Shown: positions 23,653-31,877, counted from the stretch's first letter. The stretch is DNA of 43,217 bases from Trueperaceae bacterium (GCA_013697735.1 JACCWH010000134.1:1-43217), one strand, 5' to 3'. The notes: a model not told the origin generated them from the letters alone. Made by a program: numbers and translations.

Positions 23653-24111
23653 ATGGAGCCATCCGAACGCGTTCCGGACGCCCTCGGCGCCGTCGTCGCA
23701 GCGTTCCGTTCCGCCCCCGCCTCGCTGCGCCTCGAACTCCTCCTCGAGTACGCGCGATCCGTGCCGCCGCTCCCGAGCGATCTGCGCGACGACCCCGGTC
23801 GGCTCGAGCGGGTGCACGAGTGCCAGACGCCCTTCTTCGTCGCCTCCGATCTCGAGGGGAGCGGCCGTGACGCCGTCGTTCGCCTGTTTTTCGACGCTCC
23901 GGAAGAGGCGCCGACCACCCGCGGCTTCGCCGGCATCCTCCATGCCGGGCTCGATGGGCAAGGCGTGGCGGAGGTGCTCGCGACGCGCGACGACTTCTAC
24001 CTCGAGCTCGGGCTCGCGGAACTGATCTCGCCGCTCCGCCTCCGCGGCATGGCGGCGATCCTCGCGCGCGTCAAGCGCCAGGTGGCGACGGCGGCCGACG
24101 CGGGCAGCTGA
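23653..24111 (+). CDS. sufE: SufE-family sulfur-acceptor protein
   Basis: SufE takes persulfide from the SufS cysteine desulfurase and stimulates Fe-S cluster assembly. The 152-residue protein has the conserved cysteine C57 in VHECQTPFFV, equivalent to the E. coli acceptor cysteine, and the C-terminal LISPLRLRGMAAILARVKRQV helix. Start ATG 23653 is chosen from the leaderless promoter. No other suf gene is in the window. Lies between aroA (divergent) and rpmE. Confidence 0.9.
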   Translation: MEPSERVPDALGAVVAAFRSAPASLRLELLLEYARSVPPLPSDLRDDPGRLERVHECQTPFFVASDLEGSGRDAVVRLFFDAPEEAPTTRGFAGILHAGLDGQGVAEVLATRDDFYLELGLAELISPLRLRGMAAILARVKRQVATAADAGS

Positions 24112-24139
24112 ACTCGACTCGCGAGCGAACCCCATCTGC

Positions 24140-24145
24140 TAGAAT
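24140..24145 (+). promoter_or_regulatory. -10 box TAGAAT of rpmE
   Basis: TAGAAT lies 52 nt before the rpmE ATG, leaving a leader of about 45 nt that holds the SD GAGGAG. It contrasts with the leaderless arrangement of neighbouring genes. Confidence 0.6.
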
Positions 24146-24197
24146 GCTCGGATTGCGCGTCACGACCCAGCCCGTGGCGCTCCGAGGAGCCAGCCCC

Positions 24198-24410
24198 ATG
24201 AAGAAGAACATCCACCCCAAGCTCGTCCCCTGCAAGATCATCTGCGAGGGCGAAGTCGTGCTCGAGACCTACAGCACGCGGCCTGAGATCCACGTCGACG
24301 TCTGGTCCGGCAACCACCCCTTCTACACCGGCCAACAGCGCTTCATCGACACCGAAGGTCGCGTGGAGAAATTCCAGAAGCGGTTCGGCGACAGCTACCG
24401 CCGCAAGTAA
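24198..24410 (+). CDS. rpmE: 50S ribosomal protein L31 (zinc-free type)
   Basis: A 70-residue large-subunit protein starting MKKNIHPKLVPCKII. The HPFYTG motif and the closing RVEKFQKRFGDSYRRK identify L31. The CxxC pairs of the zinc-binding form are missing: WSGNHPFYTG stands where CSxCHPFYTG is expected. This C-minus form and its wording match what I know of Deinococcus L31. ATG 24198 has GAGGAG upstream; an upstream in-frame ATG at 24144 overlaps the -10 box. Its stop codon lies in a tandem duplication. Confidence 0.95.
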   Translation: MKKNIHPKLVPCKIICEGEVVLETYSTRPEIHVDVWSGNHPFYTGQQRFIDTEGRVEKFQKRFGDSYRRK

Positions 24411-24442
24411 CGGCGCACGCACGTGTAACGGCGCACGCACGT
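24407..24442. repeat. Perfect 18-bp tandem duplication containing the rpmE stop
   Basis: GTAACGGCGCACGCACGT occurs twice back to back. The first copy contains the rpmE TAA stop, and the second supplies a second TAA 18 bp downstream. The second copy and the bases after it form the palindrome ACGCACGTGCGT (24435-24446). Confidence 0.92.
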
Positions 24443-24450
24443 GCGTACGT

Positions 24451-24477
24451 CGGGCCCGAGCGCACCTCTCGGGCCCG
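24451..24477. terminator. Bidirectional terminator-like hairpin
   Basis: A 10-bp perfect stem (CGGGCCCGAG with CTCGGGCCCG) and 7-nt loop lie between the convergent rpmE and histidine kinase genes. The tail on the plus strand is CTTCGTCGT, only partly T-rich, as often seen in high-GC bacteria. Confidence 0.7.
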
Positions 24478-24504
24478 CTTCGTCGTGGTGGGGCGGGTGC
24501 GGCA

Positions 24505-26382
24505 CTACGCCGGCACCGAGGCGCGCACGGTGGTCCCGGCCCCCGGCTCGCTCGTGATGGCGAAGTGGCCGCCACGCGCCTCGACGCGCTCGCGCATCTG
24601 CTTGAGCCCGAGCCCTCCCGCGCTCGTGACGCGGTCGCCGACTTCGCGCGGATCGAACCCGAGCCCATCGTCGCGTACCACCACTCGAACGTGCTCTCGC
24701 TCGTCGAGTCCGACGCCGACCGAGACCCGACTCGCTCGTGCGTGCTTGGCGACGTTGTGCATCGCTTCCTGGAAGATCCTGAAGAGCACCGCCTCGCACC
24801 CCACCGACAGCTCGGGAACCGCCTCGATTTCGAGCGCGACGGCGATGTCGTTCTGCTGCCCGAAATCGACGGCGTAGCGCCGCAGGGTCTCGACGAAGCC
24901 GTACCGCTCGAGGTCGACGGGCCGGAGGGCGAAGATCGATCGACGCACCTCGCGGATGAGTTCACGGATGGTGGCCTTCGCTTCGCCCACCTCGCGGATC
25001 GCCGCCTCGGGATCGCGAGTCTGGAGTCGCGCCACGAGGTCGAGCTTGAGCGCCGTGAAGGCGAGGGACTGCGCAATACCGTCGTGGACTTCGCGCGCGA
25101 TGCGCGCGCGCTCTTCGGCTATGGCGTGCTCCTCCGAGCGCCGGTAGGCGTTGGCGTTCGCGACCGCGAGGCTCACCTGGTTCGCGACCACGCCCAGGAA
25201 TGGGAGTCCGGCCTCCGGGAACCGCCCGCCGTCGGGGTGCCCGAGCACGATCACACCCAAGGCCGCGTCCGCTGCGACGAGCGGAAGCAACACGGCGCTC
25301 CCGGCGCCGACCAGGAGAGGGCCGCCGACCGCCTGCTCGTCGGCGTCGAGCCGCGGCAGCACGAACGGATCGACGCCCATCGCGGCGCGCCCGACCGGAC
25401 CCTCCCCCACGCGCACCGGAGCACCGATCGCCAGAGCCGCCGGTAGCGCCACCAGGTCGTCGCCGGCGCGCCGGACGGCCGCACGGAGCTCGAGCGTCCC
25501 GTCCTCGTCGATCAGGTAGACGCCCGCGGTGTCGGCGCCGAGTCGTACCGCCATCGTCGTCACCAGGGTGCGCAGGAGGCGGTCGAGGTTCCCTTCGGCT
25601 CGAATGCCTCGATCCACCTCGAAGAGCGTGATGAGATCACGCGTGCGTGCCTGCACGGCCTCCGCGGCGGCGGCGAAGTCGGCCGCCAGGATCCGCAGCG
25701 TCTCACGCTGCTTGGCATCCGGAGCCGAATCGAAGACGGCATGCAGACTCCCCTCGTGCTTCCCACCCCAGCGCAGTGAGAAGCTCACGATCTCGCATCC
25801 GCCGACGTCGGCGCGCGCCTCCGACTTCGAACTCTCTCGCAGCGTCCGGTCGCGCACGACCGCGTCGGCGGTCATCGTGGCCACGGACCACCGCTCGTCA
25901 CCGGCGTCGGCGTCGGCGGCGACCACGCCGGGCGTGACCACCACCGCAGCGGAACGTGCGCCGGTCGCTTCGCGGACACCCCGGGTCGCCGCAGCGACCG
26001 CGTGCTCGAGATCGGGCGCACTCGCGAAGCGCTCCGTCACTCGCTGGAGGGCGCCCAGCACCGCGTACGAATCCTGCAACTCGGCGAACGTCCGCTGTAG
26101 CTCCTCTTGCGAACGCTCACGTTCCCGCACCTCGTTCGAGATCCACGCCAGGGTGACGTACGTGACGATCGGCCCGAGGATGCTGTAGAAGAGCAACTGC
26201 GCCCAGAACCGCCACGACGGACCGCCCAGGGGCACGACGAGGAGCTGGTGCGCGAGCACCACGGCCACGATCGCGAACGGAAGCCAGACGCGCGCGAGGC
26301 GCACCTGGCCATAGAGGCTCGGACGAGCGGCGGGCTCGGCGGCGGGCTCGGCGGCGGCCGCGGGAACGCGAGAGGTCGCCAT
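24505..26382 (-). CDS. NarL-type sensor histidine kinase with GAF domains (orphan)
   Basis: A 625-residue kinase. Two or more membrane helices occupy about 30-75 (ARVWLPFAIVAVVLAHQLLVV and FWAQLLFYSILGPIVTYVTLAWI), followed by a coiled linker and two GAF-like sensor regions (about 105-230 and 255-400). The HisKA_3 dimerisation motif EERARIAREVHDGIAQSL has the phospho-accepting H433. The ATPase domain has EAMHNVAKHA and DDGLGFDP. SD GGAGG is present and TAGAGT ends 7 nt before the ATG. No NarL-type response regulator gene is adjacent, so the partner is elsewhere. Signal unknown. Confidence 0.88.
   Translation of the reverse strand: MATSRVPAAAAEPAAEPAARPSLYGQVRLARVWLPFAIVAVVLAHQLLVVPLGGPSWRFWAQLLFYSILGPIVTYVTLAWISNEVRERERSQEELQRTFAELQDSYAVLGALQRVTERFASAPDLEHAVAAATRGVREATGARSAAVVVTPGVVAADADAGDERWSVATMTADAVVRDRTLRESSKSEARADVGGCEIVSFSLRWGGKHEGSLHAVFDSAPDAKQRETLRILAADFAAAAEAVQARTRDLITLFEVDRGIRAEGNLDRLLRTLVTTMAVRLGADTAGVYLIDEDGTLELRAAVRRAGDDLVALPAALAIGAPVRVGEGPVGRAAMGVDPFVLPRLDADEQAVGGPLLVGAGSAVLLPLVAADAALGVIVLGHPDGGRFPEAGLPFLGVVANQVSLAVANANAYRRSEEHAIAEERARIAREVHDGIAQSLAFTALKLDLVARLQTRDPEAAIREVGEAKATIRELIREVRRSIFALRPVDLERYGFVETLRRYAVDFGQQNDIAVALEIEAVPELSVGCEAVLFRIFQEAMHNVAKHARASRVSVGVGLDEREHVRVVVRDDGLGFDPREVGDRVTSAGGLGLKQMRERVEARGGHFAITSEPGAGTTVRASVPA
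26329..26352. repeat. 12-bp tandem duplication in the kinase N-terminus
   Basis: GGCGGGCTCGGC occurs twice in tandem, giving AEPAAEPA in the kinase's cytoplasmic N-terminal tail. In frame, so length variation would be tolerated. Confidence 0.7.
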
Positions 26383-26389
26383 CACCTCC

Positions 26390-26395
26390 ACTCTA
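26390..26395 (-). promoter_or_regulatory. Start-proximal -10 box TAGAGT (histidine kinase)
   Basis: Minus-strand TAGAGT ends 7 nt before the ATG at 26382. The intervening GGAGGTG resembles an SD, but a transcript starting at the usual distance would begin at or inside it. Confidence 0.5.
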
Positions 26396-26426
26396 CCGGC
26401 CGACCGGCGGACGCCCCGGCCCCGGG

Positions 26427-26432
26427 TAGACT
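26427..26432 (+). promoter_or_regulatory. Start-proximal -10 box TAGACT (traB-like gene)
   Basis: TAGACT ends 6 nt before ATG 26439 with no SD between. With the minus-strand box at 26390-26395 it serves two divergent genes from one 56-bp gap. Confidence 0.55.
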
Positions 26433-26438
26433 CGCGGC

Positions 26439-27806
26439 ATGACGAGCGAAACACGCGATGACGCCTCCGTGCACGACGGTGCCGCCCCCCGAGGCCACAC
26501 CGGTCACACCGACGGAGGCCCCACGGTGCCGGACGCCGGGCTCACGACGACGGCGGGCCCCAGTACGACCGTCGAGCGCGGTGGCGTCACCTTCACCTTG
26601 CTCGGGACCGCCCACGTCTCGCTCCAGAGCGCCGAGGAGGTTCGCGTCGCCGTCGCGAGCGGCCGCTACGACGCCGTCGCCGTGGAACTCGACGCCGGTC
26701 GACACGCCTCGCTGACCGATCCCGACGCGTTCGCCAGACTCGACCTCTTCCAGGTGCTGCGCCGCGGCAAGATGGGGATGCTCGCTCTCAGCCTCGCCCT
26801 GGGCGCCTTCCAGCAGCGGCTGGCCGAGCAGCTTGGCATCGAACCCGGGCAGGAGATGCGGGCGGCGATCGAAGGCGCCAAGGCGGCGGCCATTCCGCTG
26901 CTCCTCATCGATCGGGACCTCGGCGTCACGCTCCGTCGCGTGCAAGCGAGCGTGCCGTGGTGGCAACGGTTGACGCTCCTCGCGGGCGTCGGGGCGAGCG
27001 TGCTGTCGCGCGAACAGATCGACGCGTCCGAGATCGAGAAGCTCAAACAGGGCGACGTGCTCGAGGCGACCTTCGCGGAGTTCGCGGAGAACGAACGCGC
27101 GCTCTACCGGCCGCTCATCGCCGAACGCGACCGCTACATGGCGGGGCAGCTCGAGCGCCAGGTCCTGCGCGCCGACGCCTCCTCGAGACCCGAGCGCGTC
27201 CTCGTGGTGATCGGCGCCGGGCACCTCGCGGGCATGACCCACGAACTCGCCGCCGACGACGGCACGGTGCTCGGCGAGGCGCCGCCGGAGCGCCCGGCCG
27301 GCCTCCTGAGCCCCACGGGGAGAGCCGCAGCGGACGACATCGAATCGCTCGAGAGCACGCCGCCGCCGGCGGTCTGGACCCGCGCACTTCCGTGGCTCCT
27401 CGTGGCCTTGGTCCTCTTCGGCTTCTTCCTCGGCTTCCAGCGCAATCCCGACCTCGGTTGGCGGCTGTTGCTCGAGTGGGCCGTGATCAACGGTGGACTC
27501 GCGGGTCTGGGCGCCGCCATCGCGCTCGCCCACCCGCTCACCGTCCTGGGCACTGCGCTCGCTGCCCCCTTCACGTCGCTCAACCCCATGATCGGCGCCG
27601 GCTTCGTGGCGGCGGGCATCGAGCTCTGGCTCCGGAAGCCGAGCGTGGGCGACTTCCAACGACTCCGGCGAGACGTCACGTCGATCGGCGGATGGTGGCG
27701 GAATCGTGCCGCACGGACGTTCGTGGTCTTCGTGCTCGCGACGCTCGGATCGGTGATCGGCACCTACGTCGGTGGGTTCAGGATCGTCGAAGGGCTGCTC
27801 CGCTGA
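26439..27806 (+). CDS. TraB/PrgY-family membrane protein
   Basis: A 455-residue protein. After a disordered, acidic N-terminus (about 1-48) comes the TraB/PrgY domain with the family's GTAHVS (56-61) and GAGHLAGM motifs, then three to four membrane helices (about 315-450: LPWLLVALVLFGFFLGF, GGLAGLGAAIALAHPLTVLG, TFVVFVLATLGSVIGTYVGG). Enterococcal TraB/PrgY blocks pheromone signalling and an inactive-protease-like activity has been proposed for the fold; in other bacteria the role is unknown. Divergent from the histidine kinase. Its stop codon lies in a tandem repeat. Confidence 0.85.
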   Translation: MTSETRDDASVHDGAAPRGHTGHTDGGPTVPDAGLTTTAGPSTTVERGGVTFTLLGTAHVSLQSAEEVRVAVASGRYDAVAVELDAGRHASLTDPDAFARLDLFQVLRRGKMGMLALSLALGAFQQRLAEQLGIEPGQEMRAAIEGAKAAAIPLLLIDRDLGVTLRRVQASVPWWQRLTLLAGVGASVLSREQIDASEIEKLKQGDVLEATFAEFAENERALYRPLIAERDRYMAGQLERQVLRADASSRPERVLVVIGAGHLAGMTHELAADDGTVLGEAPPERPAGLLSPTGRAAADDIESLESTPPPAVWTRALPWLLVALVLFGFFLGFQRNPDLGWRLLLEWAVINGGLAGLGAAIALAHPLTVLGTALAAPFTSLNPMIGAGFVAAGIELWLRKPSVGDFQRLRRDVTSIGGWWRNRAARTFVVFVLATLGSVIGTYVGGFRIVEGLLR

Positions 27807-27848
27807 CCCCCCAGCTCCGCTGACCCCCAGCTCCGCTGACCCCCCCCC
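27798..27848. repeat. Three tandem 16-17-bp copies spanning the traB-like stop codon
   Basis: CTCCGCTGACCCCCCAG, CTCCGCTGACCCCCAG and CTCCGCTGACCCCCCCC follow one another. The first copy includes the stop TGA of the TraB-family gene, and each later copy repeats a TGA. The copies fill the whole gap to the convergent TPR gene. The C-runs vary in length, a sign of slippage. Confidence 0.9.
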
Positions 27849-30167
27849 TCAGGGCGCCGGGGCCCCTGCCACCGCCCAATCGGCGTAGCCGTCGACGAAC
27901 GTGAAGCTCGTGTCCTGCGCCCCCTCCTCCAAGAGGTAGGCGATGAAGTCGGCGACGTCGCTCGGCGTACTCTCCCGAAATATCTCGCCTCCGGAACGCC
28001 CCGCGAAGCGTCCCTCCTCGGGGACCGGCAGGACATCTGCGGCGGCATCGGCCGTTGCGCGCAGTTCGCGCACGAGCGTCTCCAACAAGGCCGATTCGCT
28101 CCGCTCCACATCACGCGCACCGTAGAGCGGCTGGTTCGTCTCGAGCGCGAGCATGGCGACGTCGCGGCCGATCAAGAGGCGGACGAGGTCGCGCTCACCG
28201 CGCACCTCGAAGGAGCGGAGCGCCTCGGCGTCGAGTCCGGCGCCGCTCGCGCTCGCCCGGAGGGCGTACCGCCCGGGCTCGAGGTCGATCGGTAGCGCCA
28301 CGCGCGCGACGTCGACCACGAAACCGATCGCGCCCATGGGGACGTCGACCTCCTGCGAGGCACTCGCGACCGCCTCGCCGTCGCCGTCCTCGACCGTGAT
28401 CTCCACGGCGAGCGTCCGCGGGAGCGATTCACCGGCGGTGACGACCTCGAACGAGACGACCAGCGGGTCGCCTGGGCGCGGCACGTCGACGGCGGGACCC
28501 CGCCGACCGAGGCGGAAGGCCACGTCGCCCTCGATGGCGATCGGTGGCAGCGGCGCGCGGAGCGCAGTCGCTCGGTCGCGTGCCTCACGGGCGCGCGCGG
28601 GGTCGGCAGCGGCGGCCTCGGGGAGTGCAGCGACCGCTCGATCGTAGCGTTCGAAGGCGTCGGCGGCCGCGTCGCGGTCGCCCGCGGCCTCGAGCATCGT
28701 GCCCAGTGCGAATGGGACGCCGACGGCGTCGGGGTAGCGCTCCTCGGCCACGACGAGGTCGGCGATCACCTCGGGGTCGACGCCGTCGTCGAAGCGGCGT
28801 GCTTCTCGGTACGTCGCTAGCGAGTCGTCGAGCCGGTCCGTCACCACCTCCACGAGCGCCAGGTTGTATCGGGCGATGTACTGCGCGGGATCGAGGTCGA
28901 CCGCCTGGCGCGACGCCTCCTCGGATCGCTCGAGGAAACCGAGCAGGTAGAGCGCCCACCCGAAGTTCGTCCAGTAGAGATCGCTCTCCGGCTCCAGCTC
29001 GACGGCCACGGCGAGTGCGCGAGCGGCACCGAGCGCATCCTCGGCGTCGAACGCGATGAAGGAGCGCCGCTCGAAGGCGTAGGCGAGGTAGGGCGCGGCT
29101 CGTCCGAGCGCGTCGACGAAGATCGCTTCGCGCTCGCCGCCCTCGACCAGATTGGCGGCGAGCGAAGCGGCGAGCGAAGCGGCCGCGTCGAGCTCGCCGC
29201 GCTCGGCGGCGCCTGCGAGCACCTCGAGGTCGGCGTCGCCACCGTCGGCGTCACCAACGGAGAACCGATAGGAGGCGCGACTCGCGAGGCCGAAGTCGTA
29301 GGCGGGCAGTGCAGCCGCGCGGTCGAAGGCCGCCGCGGCCAGCGCGTCGTCGCCGATGTTGTGCGCGATCGCCCCGAGCCACGGGTCGGCGACGGGGACC
29401 TTGAAGGAGGCGAGTTCCTCGAAGGCGGCCAGCGTCGCTTCGGGAGCGCCGGCGTTGAGCGCGACCACGGCTGCGACGGCTGCACTCTCGAGGGTGGCGG
29501 CGCGCCATGGCGAGCCGTCGGACCTGTTTCCCTCGAGGACGCCTCGGAGTGTGGCGCGCAGAGCGGCGGCGCGCGCCGAGAGGTCGGCAGCCTCGGCCGC
29601 GTCGTCGAGGGCCGCGAGCGCCTCGACCGGCAGTCCGGATCCGATCAGGCCGACGGCCCGCGCGTGCGCGGCGTCCACGCCTCGCAGGTCGAGCGGTGGC
29701 GCGGACGTGACCTCGAGATCGAGCCACCGCGCCAGTACCACCGCGGCGCGGTGCGCGAGCGCTCCGGGGTCAGCGCGCGGGCCGCGGAGTACCACGCGGC
29801 GGTCGACGCCCTCGACGTCGACGACCAGCTCGACGACGAGCGCTTCGTCCTCGGCGCGAACGCTCCCGGTAACCGCAGCCCGGCTCCCGACCACACCCCG
29901 AACCAACCAGGCCCCGTTGCGCCCGAAGGGGCCGCCATTCCCGAGGAAGACGGCGGGGTTGACGAAGCCGCTCGGAGCGACGAGCGGCACCACCAGCGCC
30001 GGGGCGGCGGCGGGGCCGATGACGTCGAGCCCGAGGGCGCCCGCGACGCGGTCCGCGATGGCGATCCCGACGATCGGGTCCTGACTCTCGAATGGATAGA
30101 CGACGAGTTCGACCGCGGCTGCGAACGTGAGCAACGCGGCGAGTATCGTTAGCAGGGGTGTGCGCAT
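27849..30167 (-). CDS. Large exported TPR-repeat protein
   Basis: A 772-residue protein with a signal peptide (MRTPLLTILAALLTFAAAVE). The N-terminal domain (about 20-150) resembles proteins that begin with a VVYPFESQDPIVGIAIADRVA-type segment, followed by a long alpha-helical part rich in Ala with TPR-like pairs (about 180-500, for example LYWTNFGWALYLLGFLERSEEA). A beta-rich Ig-like segment covers about 540-660. ATG 30167 has GGAGG 7 nt upstream. I infer an envelope scaffold; no enzyme motif is present. It lies downstream of argR with its own TAGCGT -10 box. Confidence 0.75.
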   Translation of the reverse strand: MRTPLLTILAALLTFAAAVELVVYPFESQDPIVGIAIADRVAGALGLDVIGPAAAPALVVPLVAPSGFVNPAVFLGNGGPFGRNGAWLVRGVVGSRAAVTGSVRAEDEALVVELVVDVEGVDRRVVLRGPRADPGALAHRAAVVLARWLDLEVTSAPPLDLRGVDAAHARAVGLIGSGLPVEALAALDDAAEAADLSARAAALRATLRGVLEGNRSDGSPWRAATLESAAVAAVVALNAGAPEATLAAFEELASFKVPVADPWLGAIAHNIGDDALAAAAFDRAAALPAYDFGLASRASYRFSVGDADGGDADLEVLAGAAERGELDAAASLAASLAANLVEGGEREAIFVDALGRAAPYLAYAFERRSFIAFDAEDALGAARALAVAVELEPESDLYWTNFGWALYLLGFLERSEEASRQAVDLDPAQYIARYNLALVEVVTDRLDDSLATYREARRFDDGVDPEVIADLVVAEERYPDAVGVPFALGTMLEAAGDRDAAADAFERYDRAVAALPEAAAADPARAREARDRATALRAPLPPIAIEGDVAFRLGRRGPAVDVPRPGDPLVVSFEVVTAGESLPRTLAVEITVEDGDGEAVASASQEVDVPMGAIGFVVDVARVALPIDLEPGRYALRASASGAGLDAEALRSFEVRGERDLVRLLIGRDVAMLALETNQPLYGARDVERSESALLETLVRELRATADAAADVLPVPEEGRFAGRSGGEIFRESTPSDVADFIAYLLEEGAQDTSFTFVDGYADWAVAGAPAP
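29155..29183. repeat. 12-bp tandem repeat inside the TPR protein gene
   Basis: GCGGCGAGCGAA occurs twice plus a partial third copy, coding for repeated Ala-Ser-Leu-Ala on the minus strand. In frame. Confidence 0.65.
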
Positions 30168-30189
30168 CGAATGACCTCCGTGATGCGTC

Positions 30190-30195
30190 ACGCTA
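30190..30195 (-). promoter_or_regulatory. -10 box TAGCGT of the TPR gene
   Basis: Minus-strand TAGCGT lies 22 nt before ATG 30167, leaving room for a short leader carrying GGAGG. It lies in the 114-bp gap after argR; no clear -35 was seen. Confidence 0.45.
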
Positions 30196-30281
30196 GCACG
30201 CGTCCGGGCACGGTTCGGGGAGCGGGAATGCGGTCCGCGACGGTGATGCGAGCCCTTGGGGCACGCACGGCGAACGCCGCG

Positions 30282-30746
30282 TCACTCCAGCAGGGACTCG
30301 AGTTCGAGGAGGAGCGCGTCGGCGCCATCCGCCGAGCGACAGACCACGAGGATCGTGTTCTGCCCGGCGATGGTGCCGACGATCTCGTCGCGATCGAGCT
30401 TGTCGAGCACGTAGGCGATGCCGCTCGCGTGGCCCTCGTCGGTGTCGATCACGATGATGTTCTCGCCACGGTCGAGATCCCGCACGAAGAGCTTGAAGCG
30501 TTGCGAGAGTTCGCCGATCACGTCTTCCTGCGCCGCGAGCGGTGTGGAGCGGTAGCGGTGCTGGCCGTTCCCGGCCGGCAGGCGCACGAGGCGCAACTCG
30601 TTCACATCGCGGCTGATGGTCGCCTGCGTGACCGTGATACCGCGCCTGGCGAGGTGCTCGGCGATCTCCGCCTGCGTCGAGATGAACTCCTTCTCGACGA
30701 GCTCCTCGATGACGCGTTGTCGATACTCCTTACTCGGCATATTCAT
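30282..30746 (-). CDS. argR: Arginine repressor
   Basis: ArgR hexamers bind ARG boxes when arginine is plentiful and repress arginine synthesis. The 154-residue protein has the N-terminal winged helix ([48 protein letters not shown]) and the C-terminal arginine-binding/trimer domain ([13 protein letters not shown]). Two starts are possible: ATG 30746 or ATG 30740. An ARG-box-like sequence covers the start, suggesting autoregulation. No arg biosynthetic gene is in the window. Confidence 0.95.
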   Translation of the reverse strand: MNMPSKEYRQRVIEELVEKEFISTQAEIAEHLARRGITVTQATISRDVNELRLVRLPAGNGQHRYRSTPLAAQEDVIGELSQRFKLFVRDLDRGENIIVIDTDEGHASGIAYVLDKLDRDEIVGTIAGQNTILVVCRSADGADALLLELESLLE

Positions 30747-30754
30747 GCATTATG
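30736..30754 (-). promoter_or_regulatory. argR promoter with ARG-box-like operator
   Basis: On the minus strand CATAAT (30754-30749) is followed directly by TGCAT-GAAT-ATGCC. The inverted repeat GCAT-N4-ATGC fits the TGNAT-N4-ATNCA form of ARG boxes with one mismatch and overlaps the first codons. Binding here would block polymerase, so autorepression is the likely function. The leader is only a few bases long if ATG 30740 is used. Confidence 0.5.
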
Positions 30755-30796
30755 GCCTGCCGAGTGCGGTCTGTGCCACGGCCCTGTGGGGCGCGA

Positions 30797-31108
30797 TCAA
30801 TCCTCGTCGTCGGAGAAAGCGTCGGCGCGCGAGACGGTGAAGTTCGGTTCCTCGCGGCGGCGCTCCTCGACGACCATACGGCGGAGCTCTCCCCACGTCG
30901 GCAGTTCGGCGCCCCAGTGCACGCCGCGACCGAGTTCGAGTTCCTTCATCGCGATGGTGACGGTATTGCGGGTTATGGGCTGCTCGTCGACGCCGAGCGT
31001 GGTGGGCACGCCCCCCTTGAGCTGCGCCGACCGGCGCGCGACGATCATCGAGAGTTCGTAGCGCGAGTCGGTCAACGCCATGAGCTTGTCGTATCCCTCT
31101 TGTGCCAC
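30797..31108 (-). CDS. rpoZ: RNA polymerase omega subunit
   Basis: Omega assists folding and assembly of the beta' subunit. The 103-residue protein has the family core YDKLMALTDSRYELSMIVARRSAQL and a helix IAMKELELGR in the position of the Thermus MKELLTGR segment; the middle is longer and more divergent than E. coli omega. GTG 31108 has GGAGG 5 nt upstream. It follows gmk on the same strand, a common pairing (gmk-rpoZ), but has its own TACAAT box in the gap. Confidence 0.92.
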   Translation of the reverse strand: MAQEGYDKLMALTDSRYELSMIVARRSAQLKGGVPTTLGVDEQPITRNTVTIAMKELELGRGVHWGAELPTWGELRRMVVEERRREEPNFTVSRADAFSDDED

Positions 31109-31175
31109 GTGGACCTCCGGGCGCCGGCGTCGGCGCGGGCGCTGGGCGCCGCGCGTGCGAGCGCGATAACGGGTG

Positions 31176-31181
31176 ATTGTA
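31176..31181 (-). promoter_or_regulatory. -10 box TACAAT of rpoZ
   Basis: TACAAT on the minus strand lies in the 105-bp gap between gmk and rpoZ, 67 nt before the rpoZ start, which has a good SD. Leadered expression is expected. Confidence 0.6.
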
Positions 31182-31213
31182 GCAGGTGCGAGCGGGGGCG
31201 AGCGTCGGGGGCG

Positions 31214-31828
31214 TCAATCCTCCCGCAAGATGGCGGCGACCTGCCGATCGTCGAGGCGCGCGGAGCGCGCGCGCTCCGCGCGAATCACAGCCTGGAACGT
31301 TCGCACGGCGTCATCGAGCACGTCGTTCACCACGACATACTCGAACTCCCGCACCGCGCGGATCTCGTCGCGAGCGCGCACGAGGCGCTTCTGGATCTTC
31401 ACCTCGTCGTCCGTACCGCGCCCCCGCAGGCGACGCTCCAGCTCCGCGAGTGACGGGGGTGCGATGAAGAGCATCACGGCGTGCGGTCGCTTCGCCTTGA
31501 CCTGTCTCGCGCCGACGAGCTCCGTCTCGAGGAGCACGTCGCGCCCCATCGCCAGCGCGGCGTCGACCGCTGCGGTGGGCGTTCCGTAGAAGTCACCGAC
31601 GTATTCGGCGTGCTCGAGCAGGGCATCGGCACGGATCATGCCTTCGAACGTGGCGCGGTCGTGGAAGTAGTACTCGCGGCCGTGTTGCTCGCTCGCTCGA
31701 CGCGGCCGCGTCGTGGCCGAGATGGAGTAGTAGACGTCGCCGAGCGCCGGCACGGCGGCGTGCCGGATAGTGTCCTTGCCGACGCCAGAGGCGCCGGTCA
31801 TTACGAAGAGGATGCCGCGAGGTTCCAT
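31214..31828 (-). CDS. gmk: Guanylate kinase
   Basis: Phosphorylates GMP to GDP. The 204-residue protein has the P-loop GASGVGKDT (12-20; Asp replaces the common Ser), SISATTRPRRASEQHGREYYF for GMP binding, and YVVVNDVLDDAVRTF. ATG 31828 matches the family N-terminus; an in-frame GTG at 31876 would add 16 residues. No SD precedes the ATG. Divergent from pyrG across 139 bp. Confidence 0.95.
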   Translation of the reverse strand: MEPRGILFVMTGASGVGKDTIRHAAVPALGDVYYSISATTRPRRASEQHGREYYFHDRATFEGMIRADALLEHAEYVGDFYGTPTAAVDAALAMGRDVLLETELVGARQVKAKRPHAVMLFIAPPSLAELERRLRGRGTDDEVKIQKRLVRARDEIRAVREFEYVVVNDVLDDAVRTFQAVIRAERARSARLDDRQVAAILRED

Positions 31829-31877
31829 GGGGAGCGGGGCAGCGGGTCGCCGAGGCTGCCGGCTGCGGTCCGGCACG

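Noticed and set aside
24144-24197. Longer rpmE start (ATG 24144)
   Set aside because: That ATG overlaps the TAGAAT -10 box, and the added residues do not fit L31; ATG 24198 has a good SD.
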